A stretch of 64,000 bases of DNA from assembly GCA_946566685.1 (NCBI GenBank), contig CAMNXA010000013.1, forward strand, positions 1 through 64,000, read 5' to 3'. Every line of letters starts with the position of its first letter. Within the stretch, counting starts at the first letter, position 1. Made by a program: the position numbers and the translations under genes. A model generated the notes under the pieces. The model did no database searches and was not told where the DNA came from. It was given only the letters and a program-made list of their open reading frames with translations. Of the stretch, positions 8,198-17,628 are shown one piece after another. The DNA comes from an uncultured Lachnospiraceae bacterium. GTDB taxonomy: Bacteria > Bacillota > Clostridia > Lachnospirales > Lachnospiraceae.

Positions 8198-10051
8198 ATG
8201 GACAAGCGATTGGGCAGAATGATTTTATATGGGCTTTCGATGCTTGCGTTTTGCGGTATATTTTTGTATGGCGCCAGATTTGATATGACGCCGGAAGATG
8301 CTACCCAGAGGGGGGGGAGTAACGCAAATGCAGCGTTCTTGGCAAAGCTGGAAGAGCAGGCAGCCTTGGAGGCCCAGAAGCCGGAGCCGGAGGCGGTGCG
8401 CAGTGAGGGATATGAAGATATCGCCTTGAAGGTGGAGACACCGGGCGGTGATCAGGAGATCCTGCTTTTCAGGCAGCAGGGGCAGGCATATTTCTTTCTG
8501 CCCTCTTTTGCGGAAGCTGAGAAGCTTATCTGGAAATATGATGAGGAGGAATATCTGATCAGCCTGGGCGGAGAACAGGTGCATAACGGAGACAGGCTGA
8601 TGCTGATGCCGGGACAGACTGAGTCATTGACTTATGCCCGTAAAGGCCAGGAGGTGCAGGACTGTAGTCTAATGCTGATGCAGTCGGATACGCTGCCGGC
8701 GGTATTTATCGAGACGGATTCCGGTTCCCTGGCTTATCTGAATGAAGATAAGACGCATGAGGAAGTGGGCAGCTTTTTATGTGTGCTGGCAGATGGCAGG
8801 GTGGACAGTGCAGGCAGGCTGGGGAAGGTCTCCGGCAGGGGGTATTCCAGTTTTAATGCGCCCAAGAAATCTTATGGCATTCGTTTTGCAGTGGCCACGG
8901 ATGTGTTAGGGATGGGGAGCGCCAGGAAATGGGTTTTGCAGGCGAACGCCTATGATTTGAGCCGTATGCGCAATCGGGTGATCTATGACCTGGCCCGTGA
9001 GATGGGGGTTCCGTATGCGGTGGACTGCGCCTATGCGGATGTATATTTTAACGGAGAGTATGCCGGCAATTATCTTCTGTGTGAACGGGTGGAGGTAGGC
9101 AGGCAGCGGATAGAGATTAAGGACGGCTGTCTGCTGGAGGGCGTCTTTGCAAGCCGTGTGGAGGAGGAAGCGGAATACAGCACTTTCCTCGGGAGCGAGG
9201 CGGGCTGGTATGAGATCAAGCACCCAAAGAATATTTCGGAGGAAAAACTGGAGGAAATGAAGCTGCTCATGGATGAGGTGGCGCAGCTGATAGAACAGAG
9301 CGATTCACCGGAAGCTTATGAGCGGCTTAAAAATATGGTGGATATAGAATCCTTTATCCAGATGCTTTTGCTGGATGAACTGTCCAATGAGGCGGATTTA
9401 AACAGGGCCAGCACCTTCTACTTTACAGCGGATGACGGGAAGCTTTATGCGGGACCGGTGTGGGATTATGACAGATCCCTGGGGAATGTGAAGTCATCGG
9501 ATTATGAACTGTTAGACTGTTTTACGGTGGGGCTGGGGGAGAAACTTTTTCAAAGCCCGTATTTCCGCCAGGACGTGGTAGACAGTTTCAATGCGCATTA
9601 CAGGGAACTGTTTGGGCGCTATGAGTCTTCTTATATAGACGAACAGAAAAGAGAGATTGGCGCCTCTATCGCGATGGATACGGTGCGCTGGAGTGATGAG
9701 GCAGTTGACAGATATACGATTTTTAATGATACCTATGATACTTTCGATGACGGTGTAGCGTATTTAAAGGCGTATTTCGGGATAAGATACCGATTGATAG
9801 ATGATGTTCTGAACGATCCGGGTAAATATCATCAGGTAGAATTCGTGAATGCAGGAGTGACAACAGAATATGTAAGCCAGAGACTCTGGGTACGGCATGG
9901 AGAAGAGATTCCGGAGGATATTATGTCGTATCTGGCTGGAAAGTATGAGAATGATGTGTGGCTGTATGAGGATGGCAGGGAATATCAACCGGCGCCGGTG
10001 GTAGAAGATGTGCGCTTGTTGTCCGGTATCGCAGAAACAGTTGAAGAGTGA
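8198..10051 (+). CDS. CotH-family protein kinase-like membrane protein (second copy)
   Basis: 617 residues. N-terminal membrane segment (about 9-25), a low-complexity AEQ-rich linker, a beta-rich domain (about 70-160), then the CotH domain. Motifs are SGRGYSSFNAPKKSYGIRF (near 212), YFNGEYAGNYLLCERVE (near 284), a helix with DELSNEADLNRAS (near 396) and GPVWDYDRSLGN (near 420), with both acids of WDYD present (D423, D425). About 170 residues follow the last motif. It shares little obvious identity with the first copy beyond the motifs. It lies between a GT2 and a GT-C gene, which suggests a role tied to surface glycan assembly or secreted proteins rather than spore coat; that is inference. 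Confidence 0.82.
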   Translation: MDKRLGRMILYGLSMLAFCGIFLYGARFDMTPEDATQRGGSNANAAFLAKLEEQAALEAQKPEPEAVRSEGYEDIALKVETPGGDQEILLFRQQGQAYFFLPSFAEAEKLIWKYDEEEYLISLGGEQVHNGDRLMLMPGQTESLTYARKGQEVQDCSLMLMQSDTLPAVFIETDSGSLAYLNEDKTHEEVGSFLCVLADGRVDSAGRLGKVSGRGYSSFNAPKKSYGIRFAVATDVLGMGSARKWVLQANAYDLSRMRNRVIYDLAREMGVPYAVDCAYADVYFNGEYAGNYLLCERVEVGRQRIEIKDGCLLEGVFASRVEEEAEYSTFLGSEAGWYEIKHPKNISEEKLEEMKLLMDEVAQLIEQSDSPEAYERLKNMVDIESFIQMLLLDELSNEADLNRASTFYFTADDGKLYAGPVWDYDRSLGNVKSSDYELLDCFTVGLGEKLFQSPYFRQDVVDSFNAHYRELFGRYESSYIDEQKREIGASIAMDTVRWSDEAVDRYTIFNDTYDTFDDGVAYLKAYFGIRYRLIDDVLNDPGKYHQVEFVNAGVTTEYVSQRLWVRHGEEIPEDIMSYLAGKYENDVWLYEDGREYQPAPVVEDVRLLSGIAETVEE

Positions 10052-10085
10052 AGTCTGTACAGGAAACGACAGAGAGAGGAAAAGT

Positions 10086-11894
10086 ATGAGAGATTCCTTT
10101 GAACGGGTTATTAATATTTTGATCAGGGTTATTCTGGCAGCAGTGGTGTTCTTGCTGTTTCTACATAGTATTTTCAGCACCAGTTTTATCGGGCAGATTC
10201 CGGGGGATGACGGCGGGATACAGGATCACACCTTAAATGTGGCGGACAGTCCCTTTCTGCACCTGTTGATCCTTTTGGGAATTACCATTGTTTCTGTCAT
10301 GCTGTATCGGGTATTTAGACAAAAAAAGATTGAATTTCGTTTGAGCAGGGCACTGATAATCATTGCGGCGGCAGGGTTTTTACTGGGAACCGTCTGGATT
10401 CTGGCAACGCAGCTGTATCCGGGTTCGGATCCGGCCAAGGTATGCCGGGTGGCGGCTGAATGGCGGGAAGGGAACTTTTCCGCTTTTGAACAGAGTGTGG
10501 ATGGGGAGGAAGGGTATCTTTTCCGGTATCCATTCCAGTCGGGCATCGTGTTATTCTATTATCTGCTGATGGGACTTCTGGGAACGGAAAATTATGTGGG
10601 GATGCAGTTCGCCAATCTGTTTGCGCTGACGGTATCCTATTATCTGCTTGTGCAGATTCTGAAGCAGTTTTGGAGAGAGGATAAAGGGTCTGTAATACTT
10701 GCCCACATTGCGCTGATCCTGTGGGCTCCCTATATGTTTTATATCACCTACCTCTATGGGATCATGCCGGGGATGGCCTGTTCCCTGGGAGCGGTGTATT
10801 GTGTGGTTCGTTATCTGGAGCGGCGTAAGCTGTGGTACGTGCTGCCAGCGGCGTTTCTGATGGGAATTGCCACGGTATTTAAGATGAATTGTCTGATCTA
10901 TCTGGTGGCGATTGGCTGTTTCCTCGGATATGATGCGGTGAATGGGCTGCTTCAAAAGGGGCAGGCGAATGGGGCAAAGAAGACCTGGTATATGTCGCTT
11001 GTGTTTGTGGCAGTCATGGGACTGGGCGTTGCAGGTATGAACCGGGCGGTCAACAGTTATGTGGAGCATTTGTCCGGTTACGAGATGCCGGAGGGACAGG
11101 TGATGCTCTCCTGGGTGGTGATGGGGCTTCAGGAGGCACCCAAGGGGCCGGGCAACTATAACGGGTTTAATGGCAATGTCTATACGGAGAGCAATTATGA
11201 TACCGAATTGGCCAATGAACGTTCGAAAGAGGCATTGAAAGAGCAGCTTCGGTGGATGCGGGAAGCGCCTGTGGATCATGGGCTGGTGTTTTTTGCGAGA
11301 AAGACTGCCTATCAGTGGAATGATCCTACTTTTATTTCCATGGATCGGATGGCAGGGCGGGACTCGAAGATTGAGAGATCTCCTGTGGTGCTGAGTCTGA
11401 TTCAGGGTAAAGGATGTACCTATCTTTCCATCTGGCTCAATATCGTGCAGACATGGATTCTTACGGGTGCCTTATTTTACCTTGTTTTTACGAATAAAAA
11501 GGGTAAAATACCGGAACTGATCATTTATGTGGTGTTTTTGGGGGGATTTTTGTTCCATCTGGTGTGGGAGGCTTCCGCTTCCTATGCGGTTCCCTATTAT
11601 GTGCTGTTGATTCCCTATGCGGCCAAAGGATTTGCAGAGTATATCAGATGGGCGGACAGGGCATGGATGTGGCTTGTGAGGGAGTCCGCGGATAGAAAGA
11701 GAGAAGATATCCGGCGTTTCTTTTCCAGGAAAAATGCGCCCCTGATCACGGGCGCCGCAATTTTGCTGGCGCTTCTTGTCGTGTTTGGCCAGACAGAACT
11801 TTTTGGACGGACAATCGACTTAAATGACGACCTGAAAGGATTTCATGCCAGCGAACAGTTTTACAGAACCGGGGACTGGACGCCGGATTTTTAG
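10086..11894 (+). CDS. GT-C-like multi-spanning membrane protein, probable glycosyltransferase
   Basis: 602 residues with about 11-13 membrane segments. The ATG at 10086 is preceded by GAGAGAGG and removes 26 unlikely upstream codons that overlap the previous gene. Between segments two and three is an extracytoplasmic loop, YPGSDPAKVCRVAAEWREGN (near 105), and a further loop has GYLFRYPFQ, as in PMT-like enzymes. It follows cotH copy two by 34 bases. The stop codon shares 4 bases with the convergent GT2 gene downstream. Substrate unknown. Confidence 0.65.
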   Translation: MRDSFERVINILIRVILAAVVFLLFLHSIFSTSFIGQIPGDDGGIQDHTLNVADSPFLHLLILLGITIVSVMLYRVFRQKKIEFRLSRALIIIAAAGFLLGTVWILATQLYPGSDPAKVCRVAAEWREGNFSAFEQSVDGEEGYLFRYPFQSGIVLFYYLLMGLLGTENYVGMQFANLFALTVSYYLLVQILKQFWREDKGSVILAHIALILWAPYMFYITYLYGIMPGMACSLGAVYCVVRYLERRKLWYVLPAAFLMGIATVFKMNCLIYLVAIGCFLGYDAVNGLLQKGQANGAKKTWYMSLVFVAVMGLGVAGMNRAVNSYVEHLSGYEMPEGQVMLSWVVMGLQEAPKGPGNYNGFNGNVYTESNYDTELANERSKEALKEQLRWMREAPVDHGLVFFARKTAYQWNDPTFISMDRMAGRDSKIERSPVVLSLIQGKGCTYLSIWLNIVQTWILTGALFYLVFTNKKGKIPELIIYVVFLGGFLFHLVWEASASYAVPYYVLLIPYAAKGFAEYIRWADRAWMWLVRESADRKREDIRRFFSRKNAPLITGAAILLALLVVFGQTELFGRTIDLNDDLKGFHASEQFYRTGDWTPDF

Positions 11895-12913
11895 TGCTTT
11901 AAGAAAAAGCGGAACAGACGATAGAGCTGGTGCCGGATACAGAGGATATAAACCTGGTTGTGCAGCCCCTTTATGTCGCGGATCTTGACAGCCTGAAATG
12001 CCTTTTGTACAGGCGGATAGCTGCATTCTTTGAGAAAGAGCCGTCTGGTATCGGCGAAAGAGGCAGTGTACTCCCGGAAAACAGGGGGAAAACTCAAAAG
12101 AGACTGATATACGATATAGTAGTCCAGCTGTTTCTCCATGTACGGATAAAGCCGGGGGTTGATTATTTTTACAATCATATCAAAAAGGATATGGTTTTCA
12201 AGCAGTCGTTTATCATCCATATAATGTGTGAGCGAGGTAGAATTACTCCGGTAATAATAGAGGGTCTGCTCTAAAAAATAGATGGAAGAGGCTTCCAACA
12301 GGCTGATGTAGGATGCAAGACAGTCTTCTCCCAGTTTGAGGGACAGAGGAACCTGAAACAGGTTTTTGCCGATCAGTTCCCGCCGAAACAGTTTATTGCA
12401 CAGGCTGGGAGCTATACCGTAAGTAAAATAGTCGCCATCGCTATAATAGATCATTTGGGGATAGATCTGTTCTTCTAACTGCCTTTTGTCATACAGACCA
12501 CTTGCAAAAGGAGAACAGCAGTGAATTTCCTTTTGGGGCGTGACAGCCGTATAATTACAGCAGACCATGTCCGCCCCGGTGTCCCTGGCGGCGCTGCACA
12601 TCAGTTGATACATGGAAGGATCAACCCAGTCATCGCTGTCCACGAAAGTCACATATTGTCCTCTGGAATGGGTAAAACCATTCTGTCTGGCGCAGGTGTG
12701 GCCGCCGTTAGCCTGATGGAAACAGTGAATGAAGTCATGCTGGGTGGCATAGGCATCACAGATATCGGCAGAGGCATCTGTAGAGCCGTCATCTATCAGA
12801 AGCAGTTCATAATCGCTCCACTCCTGCGCAAGGATGCTGTCGATACAGCAGGAAAGATATTTTTCAACATTATATACGGGGACGATGATGCTCAAAAAAG
12901 GTGTGGATGACAT
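11891..12913 (-). CDS. Glycosyltransferase family 2 protein (EpsJ/WcaA-like)
   Basis: 340 residues from the ATG at 12913, which has an AAAGGAG ribosome site; the longer frame to 13051 would run through the promoter. Core motifs are FLSIIVPVYNVEKYLSCCIDSIL (key residues P, Y, N, Y), LLIDDGSTDASADICD (near 39) and YVTFVDSDDWVD (near 88), the SDD metal site. The last 100 residues are rich in Y, F and R and probably peripheral to the membrane. It transfers a sugar from a nucleotide donor to a growing glycan. It is a single minus-strand gene between plus-strand operons, with its own promoter at 12960-12988. Confidence 0.88.
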   Translation of the reverse strand: MSSTPFLSIIVPVYNVEKYLSCCIDSILAQEWSDYELLLIDDGSTDASADICDAYATQHDFIHCFHQANGGHTCARQNGFTHSRGQYVTFVDSDDWVDPSMYQLMCSAARDTGADMVCCNYTAVTPQKEIHCCSPFASGLYDKRQLEEQIYPQMIYYSDGDYFTYGIAPSLCNKLFRRELIGKNLFQVPLSLKLGEDCLASYISLLEASSIYFLEQTLYYYRSNSTSLTHYMDDKRLLENHILFDMIVKIINPRLYPYMEKQLDYYIVYQSLLSFPPVFREYTASFADTRRLFLKECSYPPVQKAFQAVKIRDIKGLHNQVYILCIRHQLYRLFRFFLKH

Positions 12914-12959
12914 GGCGGCTCCTTTATGGTAATGTAAATGATTCTTTATATTGCTATAT

Positions 12960-12988
12960 ATTGTAGCGTTTCTGTTTTGGGTTTGCAA
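12960..12988 (-). promoter_or_regulatory. Sigma-A-like promoter for the minus-strand GT2 gene
   Basis: On the minus strand TTGCAA (plus 12983-12988) and TACAAT (plus 12960-12965) are 17 bases apart. Transcription would start about 40 bases upstream of the GT2 start codon. This supports the shorter start at 12913. Confidence 0.6.
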
Positions 12989-13001
12989 GTTGGAGATTGA
13001 T

Positions 13002-14084
13002 ATGGCAGAAAGAATTGTATTTGTGATACCGGATATGCCCGGCGGCGGCACGGAACGAGTGGTGGCGCTTCTGGCAAATGAATATTGCAGGCGAGGGATT
13101 GGGGTGACGATTTTGCTCTTTGCAGGGCATGAGACGGCCTATCCTTTACTGGATGGCATAGAGGTGGTCAGTGTGGGAAATCCTTCCGGTGGCAGGATTC
13201 GTGAAAGGATTGGAAGGATTGGCAGGATGCGGCGGTTTTATCGGGAGCATAAGGGGTGCCAGATTTGGGCATTCAGCGTGATGGGAGCGGTGTTTTCGGC
13301 GGTGGCGGCTCTGGGACAGAGCCATTTTATGCTGGTCTCCGAGCGAAATGATCCTAACAAATATGAGCACCCTTATATCAGGAATCTCAGTTACCGGATG
13401 GCGGATGTGGTGATATGTCAGACACCGGATGCGGTGGAAAGTTTTCCAGTGGCAATCAGGCGTAAAGCGGCAGTCATTCCGAATCCGCTGGAATTGGAAG
13501 ACACAGTGCCTTATGAGGGAGATCGGGAACTGCGGATTGTGGCGGTGGGCAGGTTGAACGCGCAGAAGAATCATAAGCTTTTGCTGGAAGCATTTGCCGG
13601 TTTTGCCGCAAAACATGAGGCATATGTGCTGGAAATCTATGGCAAGGGAGAACTGGAAGAGGAATTAAAGAAGCTTGCAGAACGTCTGGGAATCATGAAG
13701 CGTGTGCGATTCCAGGGGTTTTGTGATAATGTGCAGGAAAAAATATGTACGGCTGCCATGTATGTACTGTCTTCGGATTATGAAGGCATTTCCAATTCCA
13801 TGCTGGAAGCCATGGCGCTGGGAATGCCGGTGATCGCCACAGATTGTCCTATTGGCGGTTCTAAGATGTATATCAAAGACGGTGTGAACGGACTGCTGGT
13901 GCCGGTAGGTGATGCAGAGGGGCTTATGGCGGCCATGGATAAGCTGGCGGGAAACCCTGGGTTTGGCAGGGAGCTGGGCTTAGAGGCGGCGAAGCTGAAA
14001 GAGGAACTGGCGGTTTCCAAGATTGCCGACCAGTTTCTGGCAGTATCTGAGAAAGGCAGCGTTCATGGAGGTTTGTATGAGTAA
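13002..14084 (+). CDS. Glycosyltransferase family 4 protein
   Basis: 360 residues from the ATG at 13002 behind TTGGAG. GT-B fold: N-terminal VIPDMPGGGTERVVALLANEY, linker, then the donor half with AVGRLNAQKNHKLLLEAFA (near 183), YGKGELEEELKKLAERLG and SSDYEGISNSMLEAMALGMPVIATDCPIGG (key E-G-I-S-N-S-M-L-E-A, near 257-266, the E-x7-E nucleotide-binding signature). Resembles GalNAc- or galactose-transferring GT4 enzymes of capsule loci. It overlaps the next GT4 gene by 8 bases, so the two are translationally coupled. Confidence 0.88.
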   Translation: MAERIVFVIPDMPGGGTERVVALLANEYCRRGIGVTILLFAGHETAYPLLDGIEVVSVGNPSGGRIRERIGRIGRMRRFYREHKGCQIWAFSVMGAVFSAVAALGQSHFMLVSERNDPNKYEHPYIRNLSYRMADVVICQTPDAVESFPVAIRRKAAVIPNPLELEDTVPYEGDRELRIVAVGRLNAQKNHKLLLEAFAGFAAKHEAYVLEIYGKGELEEELKKLAERLGIMKRVRFQGFCDNVQEKICTAAMYVLSSDYEGISNSMLEAMALGMPVIATDCPIGGSKMYIKDGVNGLLVPVGDAEGLMAAMDKLAGNPGFGRELGLEAAKLKEELAVSKIADQFLAVSEKGSVHGGLYE

Positions 14085-15174
14085 GGTGCTGGTCATCAAT
14101 CCTATTTTATATACGGCGGAGGACAATCAGATTCCGCGGGTGGATTCTATCAAGGATACCATGATCTATACCATGTGCCTCGGGTTTCTGGAAGCCGGTC
14201 ATGAGGTGACACTGATTGCGGCCGCAGATTATCATCCTCAACAGGAGGAAAGTTACCCTTTTCCTATCCTGTGGTTCCGGACGGTGTGGCGCAGGCTTTT
14301 CCAGCCCAGATGTTTTCCGTATATGCCGGCTCTGCGCCGTTTTTTAAATGAACATAGAGAATATGACATGATTGTCAGTAGTGAGGTGTTTGCGACCTGG
14401 TCCTATACAGCGGCCCGGCTGTGTCCTGATAAGACGCTTATATGGCACGAACTGGCGGCTCACAACAATATGCTGCATCGGATACCTTCCAGGCTATGGT
14501 ATCAGGTGGTGGCCCGCCTTATGATGAGGAAGGCAAAAGTGGTGCCCCGCTCAGAGGCGGCGGCTTCCTTTATCAGGCAATTCATGCCCCGGGTGACGAA
14601 AGAGACTATCGATCATGGGGTGGATCTTAAGAAATTTCCGCTTCCCGATGTGCGGGATAAGGCTGAACAGTTCGTGGTGGTGTCCCAGTTGATTGCCCGC
14701 AAACGGATTGAGCGTACGATAGAGGCCTTTGATCGATTTGTGAAACGGGGCAGCGCCGGCTACAGACTCTGTATCATCGGACAGGGGGAAGAAGAAGAAA
14801 GGTTGAAAAATCTGGTGCGGGATCTTGGGCTGGAAAAGAAGGTTGTCTTTTACGGGCAGATGTCCCATGCTGCGTTAATGCCCATTGTAGCGCAGTCAAA
14901 AGCGCTTTTGGTTTCTACCAGGAAAGACAATAATATGGTCTCTATCGTGGAGAGTATAGCCCTTGGAACGCCTGTGGTGACCACTTCGATACCCTATAAT
15001 GCAGCTTATATCAAACGGGAAGAACTGGGAATTGTGGAAGATGACTGGGGTGTCAAGGAGCTGGTTCAGATTGTGGAACAGAATGAACAGTATCGTGCTA
15101 ACTGTGGACGCTACCGGGCTAAGCTGTCCCATGTGGCTTGTGCGGAAAGATTCTTTACGCTTCTTAGAACGTGA
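14077..15174 (+). CDS. Glycosyltransferase family 4 protein
   Basis: 365 residues from the ATG at 14077 (ribosome site GGAGG). The N-terminal half has RVDSIKDTMIYTMCLGFLEAGHEV, the donor half VVVSQLIARKRIERTIEAFD (near 205), IIGQGEEEERLKNLVRDLG and LVSTRKDNNMVSIVESIALGTPVV (near 287-310, an E-x-I-A-L-G-T-P variant of the GT4 signature). Coupled to the preceding GT4 gene by an 8-base overlap. Specificity is unknown. Confidence 0.85.
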   Translation: MSKVLVINPILYTAEDNQIPRVDSIKDTMIYTMCLGFLEAGHEVTLIAAADYHPQQEESYPFPILWFRTVWRRLFQPRCFPYMPALRRFLNEHREYDMIVSSEVFATWSYTAARLCPDKTLIWHELAAHNNMLHRIPSRLWYQVVARLMMRKAKVVPRSEAAASFIRQFMPRVTKETIDHGVDLKKFPLPDVRDKAEQFVVVSQLIARKRIERTIEAFDRFVKRGSAGYRLCIIGQGEEEERLKNLVRDLGLEKKVVFYGQMSHAALMPIVAQSKALLVSTRKDNNMVSIVESIALGTPVVTTSIPYNAAYIKREELGIVEDDWGVKELVQIVEQNEQYRANCGRYRAKLSHVACAERFFTLLRT

Positions 15175-15178
15175 TTTC

Positions 15179-15207
15179 TTGCTTTTTTGACGGTATCCAT
15201 GTAAAAT
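15179..15207 (+). promoter_or_regulatory. Possible promoter upstream of the GT8-ugd-epimerase genes
   Basis: TTGCTT (15179-15184) and TAAAAT (15202-15207) are 17 bases apart in the 93-base gap between the second GT4 gene and the GT8 gene. The match is fair, not strong. Confidence 0.4.
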
Positions 15208-15267
15208 GGACGAGAGGAAGGCAAGGCATTCCGAGAATAAGATGATATCCCAAAACGGAGGAGTAGA

Positions 15268-16209
15268 TTGGAGACGATAAAGGCAGTTTTCTGCTTCGAT
15301 GAAAACCTGACTGCACCGGTACAGGCGGCGGTTGCGTCATTGCTTGACAATTGTGTTACGGAATCTGTCCATTGTGAGATTCACTGTGTCTGTACACAGG
15401 CGGCAGTCTGGGTACAGGAGAAACTGCGGCAGGTGGTGTCAGACCGGGATTCTCAGTCGGCGCTGGTGATGCATTGCATTGAGAATCCTTATGCAGATTC
15501 GTATGAAGTGAGGGGGATTTCTACAGGCGCTTATTTACGTCTTGCGTTGCATCAGATACTGCCTGAGGTGGACAGGATTCTCTATTTGGATGTAGATGTA
15601 TTGATATGCGGCAGTCTCCTGCCGTTATGGCAGACCGATTTGGGAGATAATCTTCTGGCGGCTGTCAAGGGGCCTGTGGGTCTATCCGATAAATGGGAAT
15701 GGAATAGTGACAGGCCCTATTGGAACCTGTTAGCAGGGATGCAAGGCAGGTATATTAATTCGGGTGTGCTTCTGATGAACTTGGCACAGATTCGCAGACG
15801 ACAGCTTGACAGGCAGTGGGAAGAATTAGGCAAGGAGAAATTGTATTATCAGGATCAGGATATTCTTAATATCACCTGTAAGGATGCCATTGTCTATCTG
15901 CCGCTTGTTTATAATCGCCTGTCTTATATGCATGTGGAAGATTATCATAAATTTGTGGAAGAAGGTCTCTGCACACAGGAAGAGTATGACGAAGCCATGA
16001 AAGCCCCTGTCATCCTGCATTATGCGGGGGACAAACCCTGGAATCGTTATGACACGAATTTAGGAAAGATCTGGTGGGACTATGTGAACAGTCAGCCGGA
16101 TTTAGAGGGATTGTTTGATGAAGAAAGAGCGCGCCGCAATCATGGCCCTACATTAGCGGACAGGGCAGTGCGTAAATTGAAGAAGTTATTTAGCAGGGAA
16201 AAGTTGTAA
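15268..16209 (+). CDS. Glycosyltransferase family 8 protein
   Basis: 313 residues starting at a TTG at 15268, chosen because GGAGGAG lies 6-12 bases upstream and the first GT8 strand (IKAVFCFDENL) begins at once. Family marks are STGAYLRLALHQILPEVDRILYLDVDVLICGSL, with the DVD metal site near residue 111, plus YINSGVLLMNL and YYQDQDILN (near 190). VILHYAGDKPW near 251 is the usual C-terminal HxxGxxKPW. GT8 enzymes use UDP-glucose or UDP-galactose with retention. It probably decorates lipooligosaccharide- or teichoic-acid-like glycan. Next gene is ugd, 89 bases on. Confidence 0.9.
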   Translation: METIKAVFCFDENLTAPVQAAVASLLDNCVTESVHCEIHCVCTQAAVWVQEKLRQVVSDRDSQSALVMHCIENPYADSYEVRGISTGAYLRLALHQILPEVDRILYLDVDVLICGSLLPLWQTDLGDNLLAAVKGPVGLSDKWEWNSDRPYWNLLAGMQGRYINSGVLLMNLAQIRRRQLDRQWEELGKEKLYYQDQDILNITCKDAIVYLPLVYNRLSYMHVEDYHKFVEEGLCTQEEYDEAMKAPVILHYAGDKPWNRYDTNLGKIWWDYVNSQPDLEGLFDEERARRNHGPTLADRAVRKLKKLFSREKL

Positions 16210-16298
16210 GACTGTACAATGGCAGACAGCCATAAGGAAGAAAAAGGCTGAAAAAGAATATTTTCAGGGCAGATTGGAAAGGAGTACGGACAGGGATT

Positions 16299-17609
16299 AT
16301 GAGAATAGCAGTGGCAGGAACAGGATATGTAGGGCTGGTAGCCGGTGTGTGCTTTGCGGAGAAAGGGCATGACGTCACCTGCGTGGATGTGGATGAGGCC
16401 AAGGTAAAGATGATGGAGGCCGGTGTGACGCCCATCTATGAGGAAGGGTTGCAGGAACTGATGCAGAAGAACAATGCTGCGGGCAGACTCCACTATACCA
16501 CAGATTATCGGGAAGCGTACCGGGATAAGGACGCAATCTTTATCGGCGTGGGTACACCGGAGCAGCCTGACGGTTCCGCTAACTTAAGTTATATTGCCAC
16601 GGTCTCCAGGCAGATCGCGGAATCGGTGGAGCGGGACTGTCTGGTGGTGGTAAAATCTACGGTGCCGGTAGGGACTAATGATAAAGTGGAACAGTTCATT
16701 CATGATTTCCTGGAGCGGGATGTGAAGGTGGAGGTGGCTTCCAACCCGGAATTTCTTGCCCAGGGCTCGGCGGTACATGACACGCTGCATGCGGCCCGCA
16801 TCATTATCGGTACGGAGAGCAAAGAGGCGGAGGCGCTGTTGAAGAAGATTTATGAGCCGTTTGGCCTTCCCATTGTGTCTGTCAACAGGCGTTCAGCGGA
16901 GATGATCAAGTATGCCTGCAATGATTTTCTGGCGCTTAAGATTTCTTATATGAATGATATTGCCAATCTCTGCGAACTGGTGGGTGCGGATATCGATGCA
17001 GTGGCGGAGGGCATGAGTTATGATGCCAGGATTGGCGCGAACTTCCTCAAAGCCGGTATCGGGTATGGCGGCAGTTGTTTCCCGAAAGACACCAAGGCGC
17101 TCAAGTATCTGGCAAAACAGCATGGATATCAGTTGAGGACCGTGGAAGCCGCTGTGGATGTGAATGCCTCGCAGAAGACCAGGCTTTATGACAAAGCCTG
17201 TCAGCGTATGATCACATTTCAGGGACTGAAAGTGGCGGTGCTTGGTCTGGCCTTTAAGCCGGGGACGGACGATCTGCGCGAAGCGCCGTCATTAGATAAT
17301 GTGAAACTTTTGTTAGAAGGCGGCGCTCAGATTGTGGCATATGATCCGGTGGCTGCTGATAACTTTAAAAAGCATTACCCGGAAGGGACAAACGGACGGG
17401 GGACGATCAGTTATGCGGACAAGATAGAGGAAGCCCTTTCGGGAGCCAATATCTGCTTTGTCTTTACGGAATGGCAGGAGATTAGGAATCTTGCGCCGAA
17501 GACATTTAAGGAGCGCATGAAAAATCCGCTGGTTTATGATGGGCGTAATGTGTTCGATGTACAGGCCATGAGAGAAGCGGGAATAGAGTATTACAGTATA
17601 GGACGTTAA
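16299..17609 (+). CDS. ugd: UDP-glucose 6-dehydrogenase
   Basis: 436 residues, normal family length. Oxidises UDP-glucose to UDP-glucuronate with two NAD+. The Rossmann fingerprint is MRIAVAGTGYVGLVAGVCFA (GxGxxG at 7-12), with GTPEQPDGSANL (near 88), KSTVPVGT, the SNPEFLAQGSA substrate loop and GYGGSCFPKDT holding catalytic Cys260. The C-terminal UDP-binding domain has GLAFKPGTDDLREAPS. The next gene is a UDP-glucuronate 4-epimerase, so the product is probably turned into UDP-galacturonate. The ribosome site GGAAAGGAG is about 15 bases from the ATG. Confidence 0.95.
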   Translation: MRIAVAGTGYVGLVAGVCFAEKGHDVTCVDVDEAKVKMMEAGVTPIYEEGLQELMQKNNAAGRLHYTTDYREAYRDKDAIFIGVGTPEQPDGSANLSYIATVSRQIAESVERDCLVVVKSTVPVGTNDKVEQFIHDFLERDVKVEVASNPEFLAQGSAVHDTLHAARIIIGTESKEAEALLKKIYEPFGLPIVSVNRRSAEMIKYACNDFLALKISYMNDIANLCELVGADIDAVAEGMSYDARIGANFLKAGIGYGGSCFPKDTKALKYLAKQHGYQLRTVEAAVDVNASQKTRLYDKACQRMITFQGLKVAVLGLAFKPGTDDLREAPSLDNVKLLLEGGAQIVAYDPVAADNFKKHYPEGTNGRGTISYADKIEEALSGANICFVFTEWQEIRNLAPKTFKERMKNPLVYDGRNVFDVQAMREAGIEYYSIGR

Positions 17610-17628
17610 AAGCAGAAAGGAAAGAGGC

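Noticed and set aside
10551-11279. 242-codon minus-strand frame opposite the GT-C gene at 10086
   Set aside because: It lies inside a well-supported membrane protein gene and shows no domain or start signals.
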